From NCBI RefSeq assembly GCF_015351395.1, contig NZ_JADKPV010000001.1, positions 186,001 to 250,000 on the forward strand: a stretch of DNA of 64,000 nt, in the 5' to 3' direction. Shown here piece by piece: positions 10,532 to 19,594 of the stretch. Positions within the stretch are counted from its first letter, which is position 1; each line of letters begins with the position of its first letter. The position numbers and the translations under genes are program-made. The notes beneath the pieces were generated by a model that saw only the letters and a list, made by a program, of their open reading frames with translations, was not told the DNA's origin and did not search any database. Origin of the DNA: Savagea serpentis. Its GTDB lineage: Bacteria; Bacillota; Bacilli; Bacillales_A; Planococcaceae.

Positions 10532-10867
10532 GTGAGTATATTGTTAGAACGAACGACACGTGTCAACTTTTTATATGATTTTTATCATTCTTTACTAACC
10601 GATAAGCAGCGCGCATACATGCAAGCTTATTATTTAGATGACTATTCACTCGGTGAAATAGCGGAAGAGCATGAAGTGTCACGCCAAGCAGTATACGACA
10701 ATGTGAAGCGCACAGAAGCGATGCTCGAGCAATACGAAGAGAAACTAAAATTGTTTGAAAAATTTCAACAGCGTATGGAAATTATTCAACAGTTAGAAGA
10801 ACAATTACAAGTGATGGACAAGGAGCGAATAACTGCGCTCCTCCACACGTTAAAAGAATATGAATAG
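10532..10867 (+). CDS. ylxM: Putative helix-turn-helix protein YlxM (UPF0122), SRP-associated
   Basis: This small protein is almost always encoded next to ffh in Firmicutes and has been linked to the SRP pathway. The helix-turn-helix with [13 protein letters not shown] and [17 protein letters not shown] is highly conserved, followed by a short coiled coil. I choose GTG 10532 because the family begins near LE(R/K)TTR(M/V)N; a TTG at 10484 in the same frame would add 16 residues but has no ribosome site. TTG 10541 is another option. No strong Shine-Dalgarno is visible for any of them, so the start is uncertain. It ends 11 bases before ffh. Confidence 0.85.
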   Translation: MSILLERTTRVNFLYDFYHSLLTDKQRAYMQAYYLDDYSLGEIAEEHEVSRQAVYDNVKRTEAMLEQYEEKLKLFEKFQQRMEIIQQLEEQLQVMDKERITALLHTLKEYE

Positions 10868-10878
10868 GAGGATCATCC

Positions 10879-12231
10879 ATGGCATTCCAAGGCTTAGCTG
10901 AAAGGCTACAAGCGACGATGCAAAAGATTACAGGCAAAGGAAAAATTACAGAACAAGACGTTAAAGACATGATGCGTGAAGTTCGTTTTGCCTTGATCGA
11001 AGCAGACGTCAACTTAAAAGTAGTGAAGAAGTTCGTGAAAACAGTGAGCGAACGAGCAATCGGGCAAGAAGTGATGAAAAGTTTAACGCCAGGTCAACAA
11101 GTCGTTAAAATCGTAAAAGATGAATTGACGGAGTTGATGGGTGGCGAACAAAATCCGATTCAATTTTCACGCAAACCACCTACTGTCATTATGATGGTCG
11201 GTCTTCAAGGAGCGGGGAAAACGACGACGACGGGGAAACTTGCAACTGTCCTTCGCAAAAAGCATAACCGTAAACCTTTACTCGTTGCAGCAGACGTCTA
11301 TCGTCCGGCAGCGATTCAACAGTTAGAAACGCTCGGAAAACAAATCGACATGCCTGTATTTTCACTAGGGACGGACGTATCCCCTGTGGAAATTACGCGT
11401 CAAGCGCTCGAACATGCGAAAGAAGAACATCAAGATGTCGTCATGATCGATACGGCGGGTCGACTTCACGTCGATGAAAACTTAATGCAAGAGCTCGTCG
11501 ACATTAAAGAACTCGCACAACCGGACGAAATTTTCTTAGTCGTCGATGCGATGACAGGTCAAGATGCGGTCAACGTCGCGAAAAGTTTCGATGACGCACT
11601 CGGTGTTACAGGTGTCGTGTTAACGAAATTAGACGGGGACACACGCGGTGGTGCGGCACTTTCTATTCGAGAAGTGACGGGCAAACCGATCAAATTTGTC
11701 GGGATGGGTGAAAAGATGGACGCGCTTGAGCCGTTCCATCCAGAGCGCATGGCTTCTCGTATTCTCGGCATGGGTGACGTGATGAGTTTAATCGAAAAAG
11801 CACAAGCGAATGTCGATGAAGAGAAAGCGAAAGAGCTTGAAGATAAATTTATGAACCAAACGTTCACATTGGACGATTTCCTCGAGCAAATGGACCAAGT
11901 GAAAAAAATGGGGCCACTCGATGAATTGTTAAAAATGATTCCAGGCATGAACAAAATGAAAGGCTTGGAAAATGCGCAAGTCGATGAGAAACAAATGGGA
12001 CAAATCGAGGCGATCATCCGCTCGATGACTCCTGAAGAGCGCACGTTCCCTGAAAAGATGAATGCGAGCCGTAAAAAACGGGTTGCAACAGGTTCAGGAA
12101 CGACCATTTCACAAGTGAACCGTCTATTGAAACAATTTGAAGATATGAAAAAAATGGTGAAACAAATGTCAGGAATGGCAGGCAAAGGAAAAAAGAAGAA
12201 AATGCCGAGTTTCGACCAGTTTTTCAAATAA
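10879..12231 (+). CDS. ffh: Signal recognition particle protein Ffh (SRP54)
   Basis: Ffh binds signal peptides and 4.5S/6S scRNA and targets nascent membrane and secreted proteins to FtsY. N domain, then G domain with GLQGAGKTTTTGKLA, DVYRPAAIQQL, DTAGRLHVDENLM and TKLDGDTRGG, then the Met-rich M domain (about 300-450) with GMNKMKG, the RNA-binding SGTTISQVNRLLKQFEDM segment and a tail rich in Met and Lys. 450 residues is the standard length. AATAGGAGG precedes the ATG. It ends the rnc-to-ffh unit; no terminator follows, so readthrough into rpsP is possible. Confidence 0.98.
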   Translation: MAFQGLAERLQATMQKITGKGKITEQDVKDMMREVRFALIEADVNLKVVKKFVKTVSERAIGQEVMKSLTPGQQVVKIVKDELTELMGGEQNPIQFSRKPPTVIMMVGLQGAGKTTTTGKLATVLRKKHNRKPLLVAADVYRPAAIQQLETLGKQIDMPVFSLGTDVSPVEITRQALEHAKEEHQDVVMIDTAGRLHVDENLMQELVDIKELAQPDEIFLVVDAMTGQDAVNVAKSFDDALGVTGVVLTKLDGDTRGGAALSIREVTGKPIKFVGMGEKMDALEPFHPERMASRILGMGDVMSLIEKAQANVDEEKAKELEDKFMNQTFTLDDFLEQMDQVKKMGPLDELLKMIPGMNKMKGLENAQVDEKQMGQIEAIIRSMTPEERTFPEKMNASRKKRVATGSGTTISQVNRLLKQFEDMKKMVKQMSGMAGKGKKKKMPSFDQFFK

Positions 12232-12256
12232 ATTTGTAGGTGTTAAGAAAAAACAC

Positions 12257-12285
12257 TTTACAAACAATGAAACACTTGCTAATAT
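12257..12285 (+). promoter_or_regulatory. Predicted promoter of rpsP-khpA
   Basis: TTTACA (12257-12262), 17 bases, TAATAT (12280-12285) with an extended -10 TG at 12277-12278. The overlapping TATAAT at 12283-12288 would have a 20-base spacer. It lies in the 92-base gap between ffh and rpsP. Confidence 0.6.
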
Positions 12286-12323
12286 AATTACTTGTGTGAA
12301 ACTATTCGGAGGTGTAAATCAAA

Positions 12324-12596
12324 ATGGCAGTTAAAATTCGTTTAAAACGTATGGGAGCTAAGAAAACTCCTTTCTATCGTATCGTAGTAGCAGACTCACG
12401 TTCACCACGTGACGGTCGTCAAATCGAAACAGTTGGAACGTATAACCCACTTACGCAACCAGCTGAACTCAAAATTGACGAAGAGTTAGCTTTAGCATGG
12501 TTAGCAAAAGGTGCACAACCATCTGATACAGTACGCAACTTGTTCTCAAGCCAAGGCATTATGGAAAAATTCCATAACGCAAAAAACAATAAATAA
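12324..12596 (+). CDS. rpsP: 30S ribosomal protein S16
   Basis: S16 is a 30S assembly protein. The start [21 protein letters not shown] and [10 protein letters not shown] are invariant family features; [16 protein letters not shown] lies in the C-terminal half. Ninety residues is the normal length. CGGAGGTG gives a strong ribosome site, and the codons are those of a highly expressed gene. khpA follows after 16 bases. Confidence 0.98.
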   Translation: MAVKIRLKRMGAKKTPFYRIVVADSRSPRDGRQIETVGTYNPLTQPAELKIDEELALAWLAKGAQPSDTVRNLFSSQGIMEKFHNAKNNK

Positions 12597-12612
12597 TTGA
12601 GGAGAGGTATAC

Positions 12613-12849
12613 ATGGAGCAACTTATTCGTACCATAATTGAACCGCTCGTCGACGCTCCCGATCAAATCCAAATCAATAAGGACGAAAGAGAAGAGAAGG
12701 TCGTCTTCAAACTCACTGTCGCTCCGGACGATATGGGAAAGATTATCGGAAAGCAAGGACGTGTGGCGAAAGCGATTCGGACGCTCGTTTATTCTGCATC
12801 ACGAAATGAATATGACAAGAAAGTATACCTTGATATTATTGATTCTTAG
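12613..12849 (+). CDS. khpA: KH-domain RNA-binding protein KhpA (YlqC)
   Basis: KhpA is a single KH-domain protein that pairs with KhpB (Jag/EloR) to bind RNA and influences cell elongation in Firmicutes. The 78 residues contain the KH core GKIIGKQGRVAKAIRTL, with the GKQG loop that contacts RNA. GAGGAGAGG precedes the ATG. It lies between rpsP and rimM as in Bacillus; its stop codon overlaps the first bases of a terminator hairpin. ylqD, which follows it in Bacillus subtilis, is absent here. Confidence 0.93.
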   Translation: MEQLIRTIIEPLVDAPDQIQINKDEREEKVVFKLTVAPDDMGKIIGKQGRVAKAIRTLVYSASRNEYDKKVYLDIIDS

Positions 12850-12879
12850 AAGAATAGCTCCTGCTGTTCTTCTTTTTTT
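12848..12879 (+). terminator. Intrinsic terminator overlapping the khpA stop codon
   Basis: An 11-bp stem, AGAAGAATAGC (12848-12858) with GCTGTTCTTCT (12863-12873), one G-U pair, loop TCCT, followed by TTTTTT. The hairpin begins inside the khpA stop codon (12847-12849). Confidence 0.85.
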
Positions 12880-12913
12880 GTCCAATGAATGATAAACTAC
12901 TCGCGCGTAGAGG

Positions 12914-12942
12914 TTTAACTTTGAGTGACAATCTTGTAAAAT
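12914..12942 (+). promoter_or_regulatory. Predicted promoter of rimM-trmD
   Basis: TTTAAC (12914-12919), 17 bases, TAAAAT (12937-12942), just after the khpA terminator and about 30 bases before rimM. Confidence 0.5.
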
Positions 12943-12972
12943 GATAAAAAATGAATGAGTTGAGGTGGACAG

Positions 12973-13488
12973 ATGGATTGGTTAAATGTAGGTAAAATTG
13001 TCAATACACATGGAATACGCGGAGAAGTGCGCGTCATTAGCCGCACGGACTTCCCGGAAGAGCGTTATAAAGTGGGCTCGAAGCTCGCCATCTTTAAAAA
13101 GAAAAGCAAAACGCCGATTCATGTGACGGTAGCGAGTCATCGCAAACATAAAAACTTCGATCTTTTAACGTTTGAAGGACACCCGAACATTAACGACGTC
13201 GAGCAATACCGCGATTCGATTTTAAAAGTGTCAGCGGAATATTTACAACCGCTCCCAGAAGGCGAATACTACCATTTCGAAATTATCGGTTGCCACGTCG
13301 AATCGACAGAAGGCGAAGAAATCGGTGAAATTACACAAGTCGTCTTAACGGGTGCAAATGACGTATGGGAAGTGCAAGATGCGAAAGGAAAAATGCACTA
13401 CATTCCGTACATTGACGATGTCGTGAAATCAGTCGATATCGAACAGAAAAAAGTCATCATCGAAGTGATGGAAGGATTGTTAAATTAA
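12973..13488 (+). CDS. rimM: Ribosome maturation factor RimM
   Basis: RimM assists 30S head assembly by binding S19 and 16S rRNA. The N-terminal domain opens with the signature [16 protein letters not shown]; the C-terminal PRC-barrel domain has the segment NDVWEVQ and [14 protein letters not shown]. 171 residues is normal. TTGAGGTGG precedes the start. trmD begins on the base after its stop codon. Its neighbours rpsP, khpA, trmD and rplS form the classic ribosome-maturation cluster, here split by a terminator and new promoter. Confidence 0.96.
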   Translation: MDWLNVGKIVNTHGIRGEVRVISRTDFPEERYKVGSKLAIFKKKSKTPIHVTVASHRKHKNFDLLTFEGHPNINDVEQYRDSILKVSAEYLQPLPEGEYYHFEIIGCHVESTEGEEIGEITQVVLTGANDVWEVQDAKGKMHYIPYIDDVVKSVDIEQKKVIIEVMEGLLN

Positions 13489-14232
13489 ATGCACATTCAT
13501 TTTTTAACGTTGTTCCCTGAAATGTTCCCTGGCATTTTACAATCATCGATTATGAAAAAAGCACAAGATCAAGGTGCGGTCCGATTTTCAGTGACAGATT
13601 TCCGTGAGTATACGGAAAATAAACATAAAAAAGTCGACGATTATCCGTATGGAGGTGGCGCTGGTATGGTGTTACAACCTCAGCCACTTTTCGACGCGGT
13701 CGACGCGGTGACAAAAACAGAAAAAAAGCGTCGCGTCATTTTAATGTGCCCACAAGGAGAACGCTTCACGCAAGCGAAGGCGGAAGAGCTGTCGCAAGAA
13801 GAGGAACTCGTCTTCATTTGTGGCCACTATGAAGGATACGATGAGCGCATTCGCGAGCATCTCGTTACCGATGAGCTATCGCTCGGCGATTTTGTCTTAA
13901 CAGGAGGGGAGCTTGCGGCGATGACAATCGCAGATAGTGTCGTCCGTTTACTTCCAGATGCGATCGGCAAGCAAGAAAGTCACGAAGACGATTCTTTTTC
14001 GACGGGATTGTTAGAGTATCCTCACTACACGCGCCCTGCGGACTTTAGAGGCTTCCGAGTACCGGATGTACTGTTATCAGGAAATCATGCGAAAATCGCT
14101 GAGTGGCGTCAGTACGAGTCTTTAAAGCGCACGTATAAACGTCGCCCTGATTTACTTAAAACATATCCGCTCACAAAAGAAGATTGTGAAATGTTAAAAC
14201 AAATAAAAAAAGAACTTGAAGAAAAGCAATAA
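13489..14232 (+). CDS. trmD: tRNA (guanine-N1)-methyltransferase TrmD
   Basis: TrmD methylates G37 of tRNAs with a 36G37G, using S-adenosylmethionine, and so prevents +1 frameshifting. The trefoil-knot SPOUT fold is shown by [28 protein letters not shown] and [16 protein letters not shown]. The C-terminal helical domain contains [10 protein letters not shown] and [13 protein letters not shown]. 247 residues is the standard length. The ATG directly abuts the rimM stop, so translation is probably coupled. Confidence 0.97.
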   Translation: MHIHFLTLFPEMFPGILQSSIMKKAQDQGAVRFSVTDFREYTENKHKKVDDYPYGGGAGMVLQPQPLFDAVDAVTKTEKKRRVILMCPQGERFTQAKAEELSQEEELVFICGHYEGYDERIREHLVTDELSLGDFVLTGGELAAMTIADSVVRLLPDAIGKQESHEDDSFSTGLLEYPHYTRPADFRGFRVPDVLLSGNHAKIAEWRQYESLKRTYKRRPDLLKTYPLTKEDCEMLKQIKKELEEKQ

Positions 14233-14244
14233 TTATGGTATATT
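14216..14244 (+). promoter_or_regulatory. Predicted promoter of rplS, inside the 3' end of trmD
   Basis: TTGAAG (14216-14221), 17 bases, TATATT (14239-14244) with an extended -10 TG at 14236-14237. The -35 box lies in the last trmD codons. Confidence 0.6.
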
Positions 14245-14249
14245 CAAAA

Positions 14250-14339
14250 ATGTACTTTTATGTAAAAGTGCATATTACCTGATGTTCCGCTACAAGATTT
14301 CACGTGTAAGAGCGTCGGAGGAAATAGGAGAGATTATAC
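14250..14339 (+). ncRNA. Structured 5' leader of rplS (L19 leader candidate)
   Basis: The predicted transcript begins with a 10-bp hairpin, ATGTACTTTT (14250-14259) with AAAAGTGCAT (14264-14273), and a second pairing CCGCT with AGCG...GG lies closer to the ribosome site. Firmicute rplS genes commonly carry a short L19 leader; this leader fits in place and size, but I could not compare it to the covariance model. Confidence 0.45.
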
Positions 14340-14684
14340 ATGCAACAATTACTCGCAGATATTACAAAAGACCAATTACGCACAGATCACCCAGAATTCC
14401 GTGCGGGAGACTCAGTACGTTTACACGTTAAAATCGTTGAAGGTACACGTGAACGTATCCAAATTTTCGAAGGTGTTGTTATTAAACGTCGCGGTGGCGG
14501 CATTTCTGAAACATTCACTGTTCGTAAAATTTCAAACGGTGTAGGTGTTGAGCGTACATTCCCTGTACACACACCGAAACTTGCTCAAATTGAAGTAACA
14601 CGCCGTGGTAAAGTACGTCGCGCGAAATTATACTACTTACGTAACCTTCGCGGTAAAGCAGCTCGTATTACAGAGCGTCGCTAA
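14340..14684 (+). CDS. rplS: 50S ribosomal protein L19
   Basis: L19 sits at the 30S-50S interface. Recognisable segments are [38 protein letters not shown] and the basic C-terminal [19 protein letters not shown]. 114 residues is normal. A ribosome site GGAGGAAATAGGAGAG precedes the start. Codon use is that of a highly expressed gene. It is followed by a strong terminator, so it is probably a single-gene unit with its own promoter. Confidence 0.98.
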   Translation: MQQLLADITKDQLRTDHPEFRAGDSVRLHVKIVEGTRERIQIFEGVVIKRRGGGISETFTVRKISNGVGVERTFPVHTPKLAQIEVTRRGKVRRAKLYYLRNLRGKAARITERR

Positions 14685-14698
14685 TCGACAACTATTGA

Positions 14699-14735
14699 AA
14701 CAGCAGACATCGTGCAAACGGCGTCTGCTGTTTTT
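14699..14735 (+). terminator. Intrinsic terminator after rplS
   Basis: AACAGCAGAC (14699-14708) pairs with GTCTGCTGTT (14723-14732), followed by TTT. The ten-base stem and short U-run make a good terminator. Confidence 0.85.
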
Positions 14736-14762
14736 CTATAGTGCAAGAAAGAGGTGGGAAGC

Positions 14763-15314
14763 TTGCTATATGATAGTCTTTATACAGAAGAACGTCACCG
14801 CGCAGAAAAGAATGCGATCTTTCGTTTCATCGTCATCGTCATCGCTTGTAGCATTTTAGTACAATCATTCATTATGCAATCGACCGTCGTGAATGGCGAA
14901 TCGATGGAACCGACATTACAAACAGGAGATCGTTTGCTCGTTGCACAAGCGGGGCATTATGAACGTTTCGATATCGTCATTTTTCAAGCGACAGAAGAAG
15001 ACTGGTACGTGAAGCGCATTGTTGGCTTACCTGGCGATACGGTTTATATTATTCATAATCAACTATATGTGAATGGAGAACCAATTTTGGAACCTTATTT
15101 AAAAAGCAATTATTTACACGATTGGCCGAGTGTGAATTATATTTATCCCCATCGCATACCACCTGAACATTATTTTGTTCTCGGAGATAATCGAATGAAC
15201 AGTACAGATTCGCGTGAGTTTGGCCTTATACATAAAGATTTAATCGGTGGGCGGGCACTCATTAAATATTGGCCGCTCCAAAGTATGAAAAACCTCGTCT
15301 CTTCACAGCGCTAA
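14763..15314 (+). CDS. Type I signal peptidase, first of two tandem copies
   Basis: This enzyme removes signal peptides from exported proteins at the outer face of the membrane. One N-terminal membrane segment (about residues 20-38) is followed by box B with the nucleophile Ser47 in NGESMEPTLQTGDRL, the general base Lys84 in YVKRIVGLPGDTV, and box E LGDNRMNSTDSREFG. I choose TTG 14763 because GAGGTGGG lies 5-6 bases upstream; an in-frame GTG at 14754 falls inside that ribosome site. The 183 residues match Bacillus SipS/SipT. It lies right after the rplS terminator with no promoter I could identify. The second copy follows 99 bases downstream, and identity between the two is only moderate. Confidence 0.93.
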   Translation: MLYDSLYTEERHRAEKNAIFRFIVIVIACSILVQSFIMQSTVVNGESMEPTLQTGDRLLVAQAGHYERFDIVIFQATEEDWYVKRIVGLPGDTVYIIHNQLYVNGEPILEPYLKSNYLHDWPSVNYIYPHRIPPEHYFVLGDNRMNSTDSREFGLIHKDLIGGRALIKYWPLQSMKNLVSSQR

Positions 15315-15329
15315 ACAAAATAGAAACGT

Positions 15330-15358
15330 TTGGCGGAGCGAAATGGTTGTAGTATAAT
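15330..15358 (+). promoter_or_regulatory. Predicted promoter of the second signal peptidase gene
   Basis: TTGGCG (15330-15335), 17 bases, TATAAT (15353-15358). It would let the second copy be expressed separately from the first. Confidence 0.6.
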
Positions 15359-15413
15359 CAACTAGGCTGAATGAATTGAGTACGTAGATGAGGATAGATA
15401 GGATGGTGACGAA

Positions 15414-15983
15414 ATGGAAGTAGAACAACCAGAAAAAACGAAAAATGAGTTTTTTGAATGGGTGAAAGCAATTGTCATTGCATTATTAATTGCTTTTGTC
15501 GTAAAAACATATGTCGTATCCGCTATTATCGTTGACGGCGTGTCGATGATGCCGACACTTGAGCACGGTGATCGCATGTTCGTCAATAAATTGAATTATA
15601 AAGTGTCTGATCCGAAACGTTTCGATATTGTCATTTTTCATGCGCCAGATGGCAGTGATTATATTAAGCGAGTGATTGGATTGCCAGGCGATACGGTGTC
15701 TTACGAAAATGATCAATTGTATATCAATGGTGAAGCAGTTGATGAACCGTATTTAGACGCCTATAAGGCAGAGTATGATACGCCGTTTACTGAAGACTTC
15801 ACATTGGAGCAAAAACTAGACGTCGACGTTGTGCCGGAAGGACATCTATTCGTTCTCGGGGACAATCGACGCCGCAGTAATGATTCGCGTCACTATGACG
15901 TTGGATTTATTCCATTAGATGAATTTGTCGGCACAGCGAGCATTCGTTTCTGGCCGATGTCACATGTAGGGATTGTAAAGTGA
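15414..15983 (+). CDS. Type I signal peptidase, second tandem copy
   Basis: A 189-residue type I signal peptidase with a short acidic cytoplasmic N-terminus, one membrane segment (about 18-38), Ser44 in [15 protein letters not shown], Lys85 in [13 protein letters not shown] and box [18 protein letters not shown]. Both catalytic residues are intact. It resembles the SipS/LepB located between rplS and rbgA in many Bacillales more closely than its upstream neighbour does, so it may be the ancestral copy; that is inference. rbgA starts 10 bases after its stop, suggesting cotranscription. Confidence 0.95.
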   Translation: MEVEQPEKTKNEFFEWVKAIVIALLIAFVVKTYVVSAIIVDGVSMMPTLEHGDRMFVNKLNYKVSDPKRFDIVIFHAPDGSDYIKRVIGLPGDTVSYENDQLYINGEAVDEPYLDAYKAEYDTPFTEDFTLEQKLDVDVVPEGHLFVLGDNRRRSNDSRHYDVGFIPLDEFVGTASIRFWPMSHVGIVK

Positions 15984-15993
15984 GGGAAAAACA

Positions 15994-16851
15994 ATGACGA
16001 TTCAATGGTTTCCAGGACATATGGCGAAAGCGCGCCGTGAAGTGTCCGAGCAGTTAAAATTAGTCGACATCGTATTCGAATTAGTCGATGCACGCTTGCC
16101 ACAATCATCGCGTAACCCGATGATTGATGAAGTGCTCGGTGAAAAACCGCGCATCGTATTACTCAATAAGCGTGATTTAGCTGATCCGCGTTGGACGGAA
16201 CGTTGGATTCGCCATTATGAACAGCAAGGCGTGCAAGCGGTGGCGATCAACTCCTTTCAAAACGAAGGACTTCAAGATGTGTTGAAAGCGAGCCGCTTCG
16301 TCTTGAAGGAAAAGTTCGAAAAAATGCAGGCGAAAGGAATCCGCCCACGTGCTATTCGCGCCATGGTCGTCGGCATTCCGAACGTCGGGAAGTCGACATT
16401 GATCAACCGTTTCGCGCGTAAAAATATTGCGAAAACAGGCAATAAACCAGGCGTGACGAAAGCGCAACAATGGATCAAAGTCGGCAAAGAGCTTGAACTT
16501 TTAGATACACCTGGTATTTTATGGCCGAAGTTTGAAGATAGAGAAGCGGGTTATAAACTAGCGTTAACAGGTGCGATTAAAGACCAAGTGCTCAGCTTAG
16601 ATGATGTGGCAATTTACGGTTTACACTATATTGCCGAACATTATCCAGAACGTTTAGAAGCGCGGTACGGTTTTGCGACTTTGCATGACGAGATCGTCGA
16701 CACATTCGATGCCATCGGAAAGTTGCGTGGCGCTTATGAACGAGGTGGCGAGATTGACTACAGCAAAGTAGCCGAAATGATCGTGCAAGACGTTCGTCAA
16801 GGTGAACTTGGCAAATTAACATTCGATACATTTAAAGAAGAAACTGAATGA
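15994..16851 (+). CDS. rbgA: Ribosome biogenesis GTPase RbgA (YlqF)
   Basis: RbgA is an essential GTPase for a late step of 50S assembly (incorporation of L16 and others). It is circularly permuted: G4 NKRDLAD (about 51) comes before G1 [14 protein letters not shown] (about 125), with the switch GVTKAQQW and G3 DTPGILWP following. The N-terminal [11 protein letters not shown] is a family signature. 285 residues is normal. It follows the second signal peptidase by 10 bases and is closed by a terminator. Confidence 0.96.
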   Translation: MTIQWFPGHMAKARREVSEQLKLVDIVFELVDARLPQSSRNPMIDEVLGEKPRIVLLNKRDLADPRWTERWIRHYEQQGVQAVAINSFQNEGLQDVLKASRFVLKEKFEKMQAKGIRPRAIRAMVVGIPNVGKSTLINRFARKNIAKTGNKPGVTKAQQWIKVGKELELLDTPGILWPKFEDREAGYKLALTGAIKDQVLSLDDVAIYGLHYIAEHYPERLEARYGFATLHDEIVDTFDAIGKLRGAYERGGEIDYSKVAEMIVQDVRQGELGKLTFDTFKEETE

Positions 16852-16856
16852 AGCGT

Positions 16857-16897
16857 AGCATCCTATCTAATTGTAATGATGGGGTGCTTTTTATTTT
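16857..16897 (+). terminator. Intrinsic terminator after rbgA
   Basis: AGCATCCTATC (16857-16867) pairs with GATGGGGTGCT (16878-16888) with two G-U pairs, followed by TTTTATTTTT. It starts 5 bases after the rbgA stop. Confidence 0.75.
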
Positions 16898-16968
16898 TAA
16901 TAATTCAGCCATTCAATTGGAGAAGAAGAGGAAAAAGACGATATACTACATATAAGGAGTGCAGATGA

Positions 16969-17730
16969 ATGACAAAAGAAACGATTCAACAAATTAAACA
17001 ACGCTTACAACATGAACTGACAGAAGAAGAGTTGACACGTTATCGAACGGATTCGAGAAAAGGAGTCCAACAAGCATTGCGCACGTATGACCGTCGTATA
17101 GCGAAAGAACAGGAAGCATATGCGCAATTTCAACGTAAATGTGCTTTTGATGATGCTTATGGGACTCGTGTAGCAGGTGTCGATGAAGCGGGAAGAGGTC
17201 CGCTCGCTGGTCCTGTCGTGACAGCTGCTGTTATTCTTGACCCCGCGTCGCGCGAAGCACTTATTCAAGTGGATGATTCGAAAGCACTCTCGAAAGAAGC
17301 GCGCACTCGACTCGCGGAACTTATTAAAGAACATGCGCTCGACTATACGATTGACTTTTCGACACGTGAACAAATTGATGAATTAAATATTTATCGTGCG
17401 ACATCCGATTCCATGACACGCTCGATTCAACAATTAAACATAAAACCTGACTACGTTTTAACGGATGCGATGCCTTTGCAACAAGTAGAGGTCCCTACGA
17501 CACCGATTATTAAAGGCGATGCACAAAGTTTGGCAATTGCCGCAGCATCCATTTTAGCGAAAACAGCGCGTGATGCTTATATGGATGAATTGGATGAGCG
17601 CTACCCTGTTTATGGTTTCGCTCAACATGCAGGCTATGGCACAGCGCAACACTTAACAGCTATTCGAGAATATGGCATTATAGACGAGCACCGTCGGACA
17701 TTTGAACCGATTCGCTCGATGATGAAATGA
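16969..17730 (+). CDS. rnhB: Ribonuclease HII
   Basis: RNase HII removes ribonucleotides from DNA and RNA from RNA-DNA hybrids. The catalytic signature GVDEAGRGPLAGPVVTAAVIL occurs near residue 73; later acidic residues are in DDSKAL and the YVLTDAM segment, and KGDAQSLAIAAASILAKTARD is the conserved fourth motif. A roughly 70-residue N-terminal extension with a basic helical character is typical of the Bacillales type. The AAGGAGTGCAG ribosome site supports this start. A weak promoter may lie at 16917-16947 (TTGGAG to GATATA/TATACT). It precedes ylqG, as in Bacillus. Confidence 0.95.
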   Translation: MTKETIQQIKQRLQHELTEEELTRYRTDSRKGVQQALRTYDRRIAKEQEAYAQFQRKCAFDDAYGTRVAGVDEAGRGPLAGPVVTAAVILDPASREALIQVDDSKALSKEARTRLAELIKEHALDYTIDFSTREQIDELNIYRATSDSMTRSIQQLNIKPDYVLTDAMPLQQVEVPTTPIIKGDAQSLAIAAASILAKTARDAYMDELDERYPVYGFAQHAGYGTAQHLTAIREYGIIDEHRRTFEPIRSMMK

Positions 17731-17743
17731 AAGGATGAAAGAG

Positions 17744-19594
17744 ATGCAAATACAAGCGCAAATGACCGCTCAAACGAATACGGTAGAACGTCAGCCACTT
17801 GCGATGCGAGAAGGACAAGTGTTTCACGGTAAAATCTCACAGTTATTTCCGAACCAAACGGCGCAAATTCAAATTGGCCAACAAGAGATGGTGGCGAAAT
17901 TAGAAGTGCCGATGAAAGCGGGAGACAGCCATTATTTCCAAGTGGTGAAGACGGAGCCAGAATTGCAATTGCGCGTCATTTCTGAACCACTCTCTTCCGA
18001 TCCGAAACAATCTTTACAACAATTGATGCAAAATTTAAAATTACCTCAGTCGAAAGAAATGCAACAAATTGTACGTCAAATGCTCGACCAAAAAGTACCG
18101 CTCACGCGCGAGCAACTCGTACAAGCGGAACAAATTTTAAAAGCGATGCCACAAGGAAAAGCAGAGCAAGTCGTTCGGGCAGTCGCGCAATTAAATCAAT
18201 TGCAGTTGCCGATTACAGAAAGCAACGTTCGCAGCTTCATTGCAGTCATGAACCGTGATCCTTTACAAGCGCCTCTCCAACAAGCGATGACGCTCATTAT
18301 GCAAGATGCTAAAATTCCAGAAGCGATGAAACAACAGCTTGCGGAAGTGTTCCATCGCATCTCGACACCAATCCAACAAGGAGCGCAATCGGTCGTCCAT
18401 CAAGAAGCACTCCAACAATTGATGACGAAACAAGAAACACCGATGACGCGCATCTTAATGAATGACGTCATCGCACGCATCGTTCAAACACCGACGGGAG
18501 AACAGCTGACGCAACTCGCTGCGAAAGGGACGGACGCTCAAATTCATCAAGTGCAACAATTGACGAAAGCACTCCAACAAATATTAGCGTCACCACCTGC
18601 AGAACGCCCAGCACAACTGACACAACTTGCGCAACAACTTCCGCAAATGACGACATTGCAGCCTGCGACAGTGGAACAGTTGAGCGCTCAACTGCAAAGA
18701 GCGATCACTGCTTTAACAGCACAAACGAGTACGGGGCAACCTGTGCTTCAAGAAAATGCACCACAACAACTCGTTCAGCAAATGATTCAGACGTTAACGC
18801 AAGAGGCGCATGCTTTGAAACAAACGGCACCGCTCACAACATCGACCGAACAACTCGCAACAGCGGAACGCATCCCACCTCAAGTGATGGAGCGCCTCGT
18901 TCAACTCATGCAAGAACCAGGGGCCCAAGCGCGAGCGGAAGCGAACATTATGCAACAGCTTGACGGGGAAGCGATCAAACAAGTGTTGAAACAGACGATC
19001 CAACAGCTTGGCCTCAACTATGAAAGTCAAATTCCACGAGCGACACCAGAGCACCTCGCGCAATTGACACAACAGTTGAAACCACAACTCATTCAACTAT
19101 TGCAAAGCGAAACGCTCACACTACAAACGAAAGAAGCGGTCGAACAACTCGTCGCCCGTATGAATGCGCCAATCATTCAAACGAGTCAAGAGCAATCGCT
19201 CCCACAACAAATTATTATGAACGTTCCTCTCGACTTTTTAGGGAAGAAAATTGACGCTACATTGCAATGGTCAGGAAAAATGACAGATGACGGAAAAATC
19301 GATGAAAATTACGCACGTATTTTATTTTACTTAAAGTTGGAAACATTAAAGGAAACGATTGTCGATATGCAAGTGCAAAATCGCATCGTCACTTTGACTA
19401 TTTTTAATGAAACGCCTCATTTACAGAAATTGTCAACTCAGTTTGAAGACCGTCTAAAAGAAGGCTTGGAACAACATCGTTATAAATTGTCGGGGCTATT
19501 TTTCAAAACAATTGAAGAGCGCCACGCGCCGAAACCGAAAAAGCAGTCGTTTACCCAACAACCAAAACGTTCAGGAGTGGATATTCGAATATGA
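17744..19594 (+). CDS. YlqG-like glutamine-rich protein related to flagellar hook-length control protein FliK
   Basis: A 616-residue soluble protein with no signal peptide, extremely rich in Gln (long runs of QQ-type repeats from about 85 to 480). The final 110 residues, about 490-600, resemble the FliK C-terminal hook-length-control domain, with PLDFLGKKIDATLQWSGKM and a conserved core. Position between rnhB and ylqH matches Bacillus subtilis ylqG. The start at 17744 is taken because AAAGGA (17730-17735) lies 8 bases upstream; ATG 17735 overlaps that site. Function is unknown; the true FliK is encoded at 38.2 kb. The Gln-rich middle may be disordered. Confidence 0.8.
   Translation: MQIQAQMTAQTNTVERQPLAMREGQVFHGKISQLFPNQTAQIQIGQQEMVAKLEVPMKAGDSHYFQVVKTEPELQLRVISEPLSSDPKQSLQQLMQNLKLPQSKEMQQIVRQMLDQKVPLTREQLVQAEQILKAMPQGKAEQVVRAVAQLNQLQLPITESNVRSFIAVMNRDPLQAPLQQAMTLIMQDAKIPEAMKQQLAEVFHRISTPIQQGAQSVVHQEALQQLMTKQETPMTRILMNDVIARIVQTPTGEQLTQLAAKGTDAQIHQVQQLTKALQQILASPPAERPAQLTQLAQQLPQMTTLQPATVEQLSAQLQRAITALTAQTSTGQPVLQENAPQQLVQQMIQTLTQEAHALKQTAPLTTSTEQLATAERIPPQVMERLVQLMQEPGAQARAEANIMQQLDGEAIKQVLKQTIQQLGLNYESQIPRATPEHLAQLTQQLKPQLIQLLQSETLTLQTKEAVEQLVARMNAPIIQTSQEQSLPQQIIMNVPLDFLGKKIDATLQWSGKMTDDGKIDENYARILFYLKLETLKETIVDMQVQNRIVTLTIFNETPHLQKLSTQFEDRLKEGLEQHRYKLSGLFFKTIEERHAPKPKKQSFTQQPKRSGVDIRI

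Noticed and set aside
11559-12227. 222-codon minus-strand ORF antisense to ffh
   Set aside because: Ser/Phe/Ile-rich translation is the usual shadow of a coding strand with strong third-position bias; no ribosome site, and ffh on the + strand is certain.
17900-19200. Gln-rich tract of the YlqG-like gene as a DNA repeat array
   Set aside because: The CAA/CAG codons recur but no fixed repeat unit or period is visible; it is protein-level low complexity.
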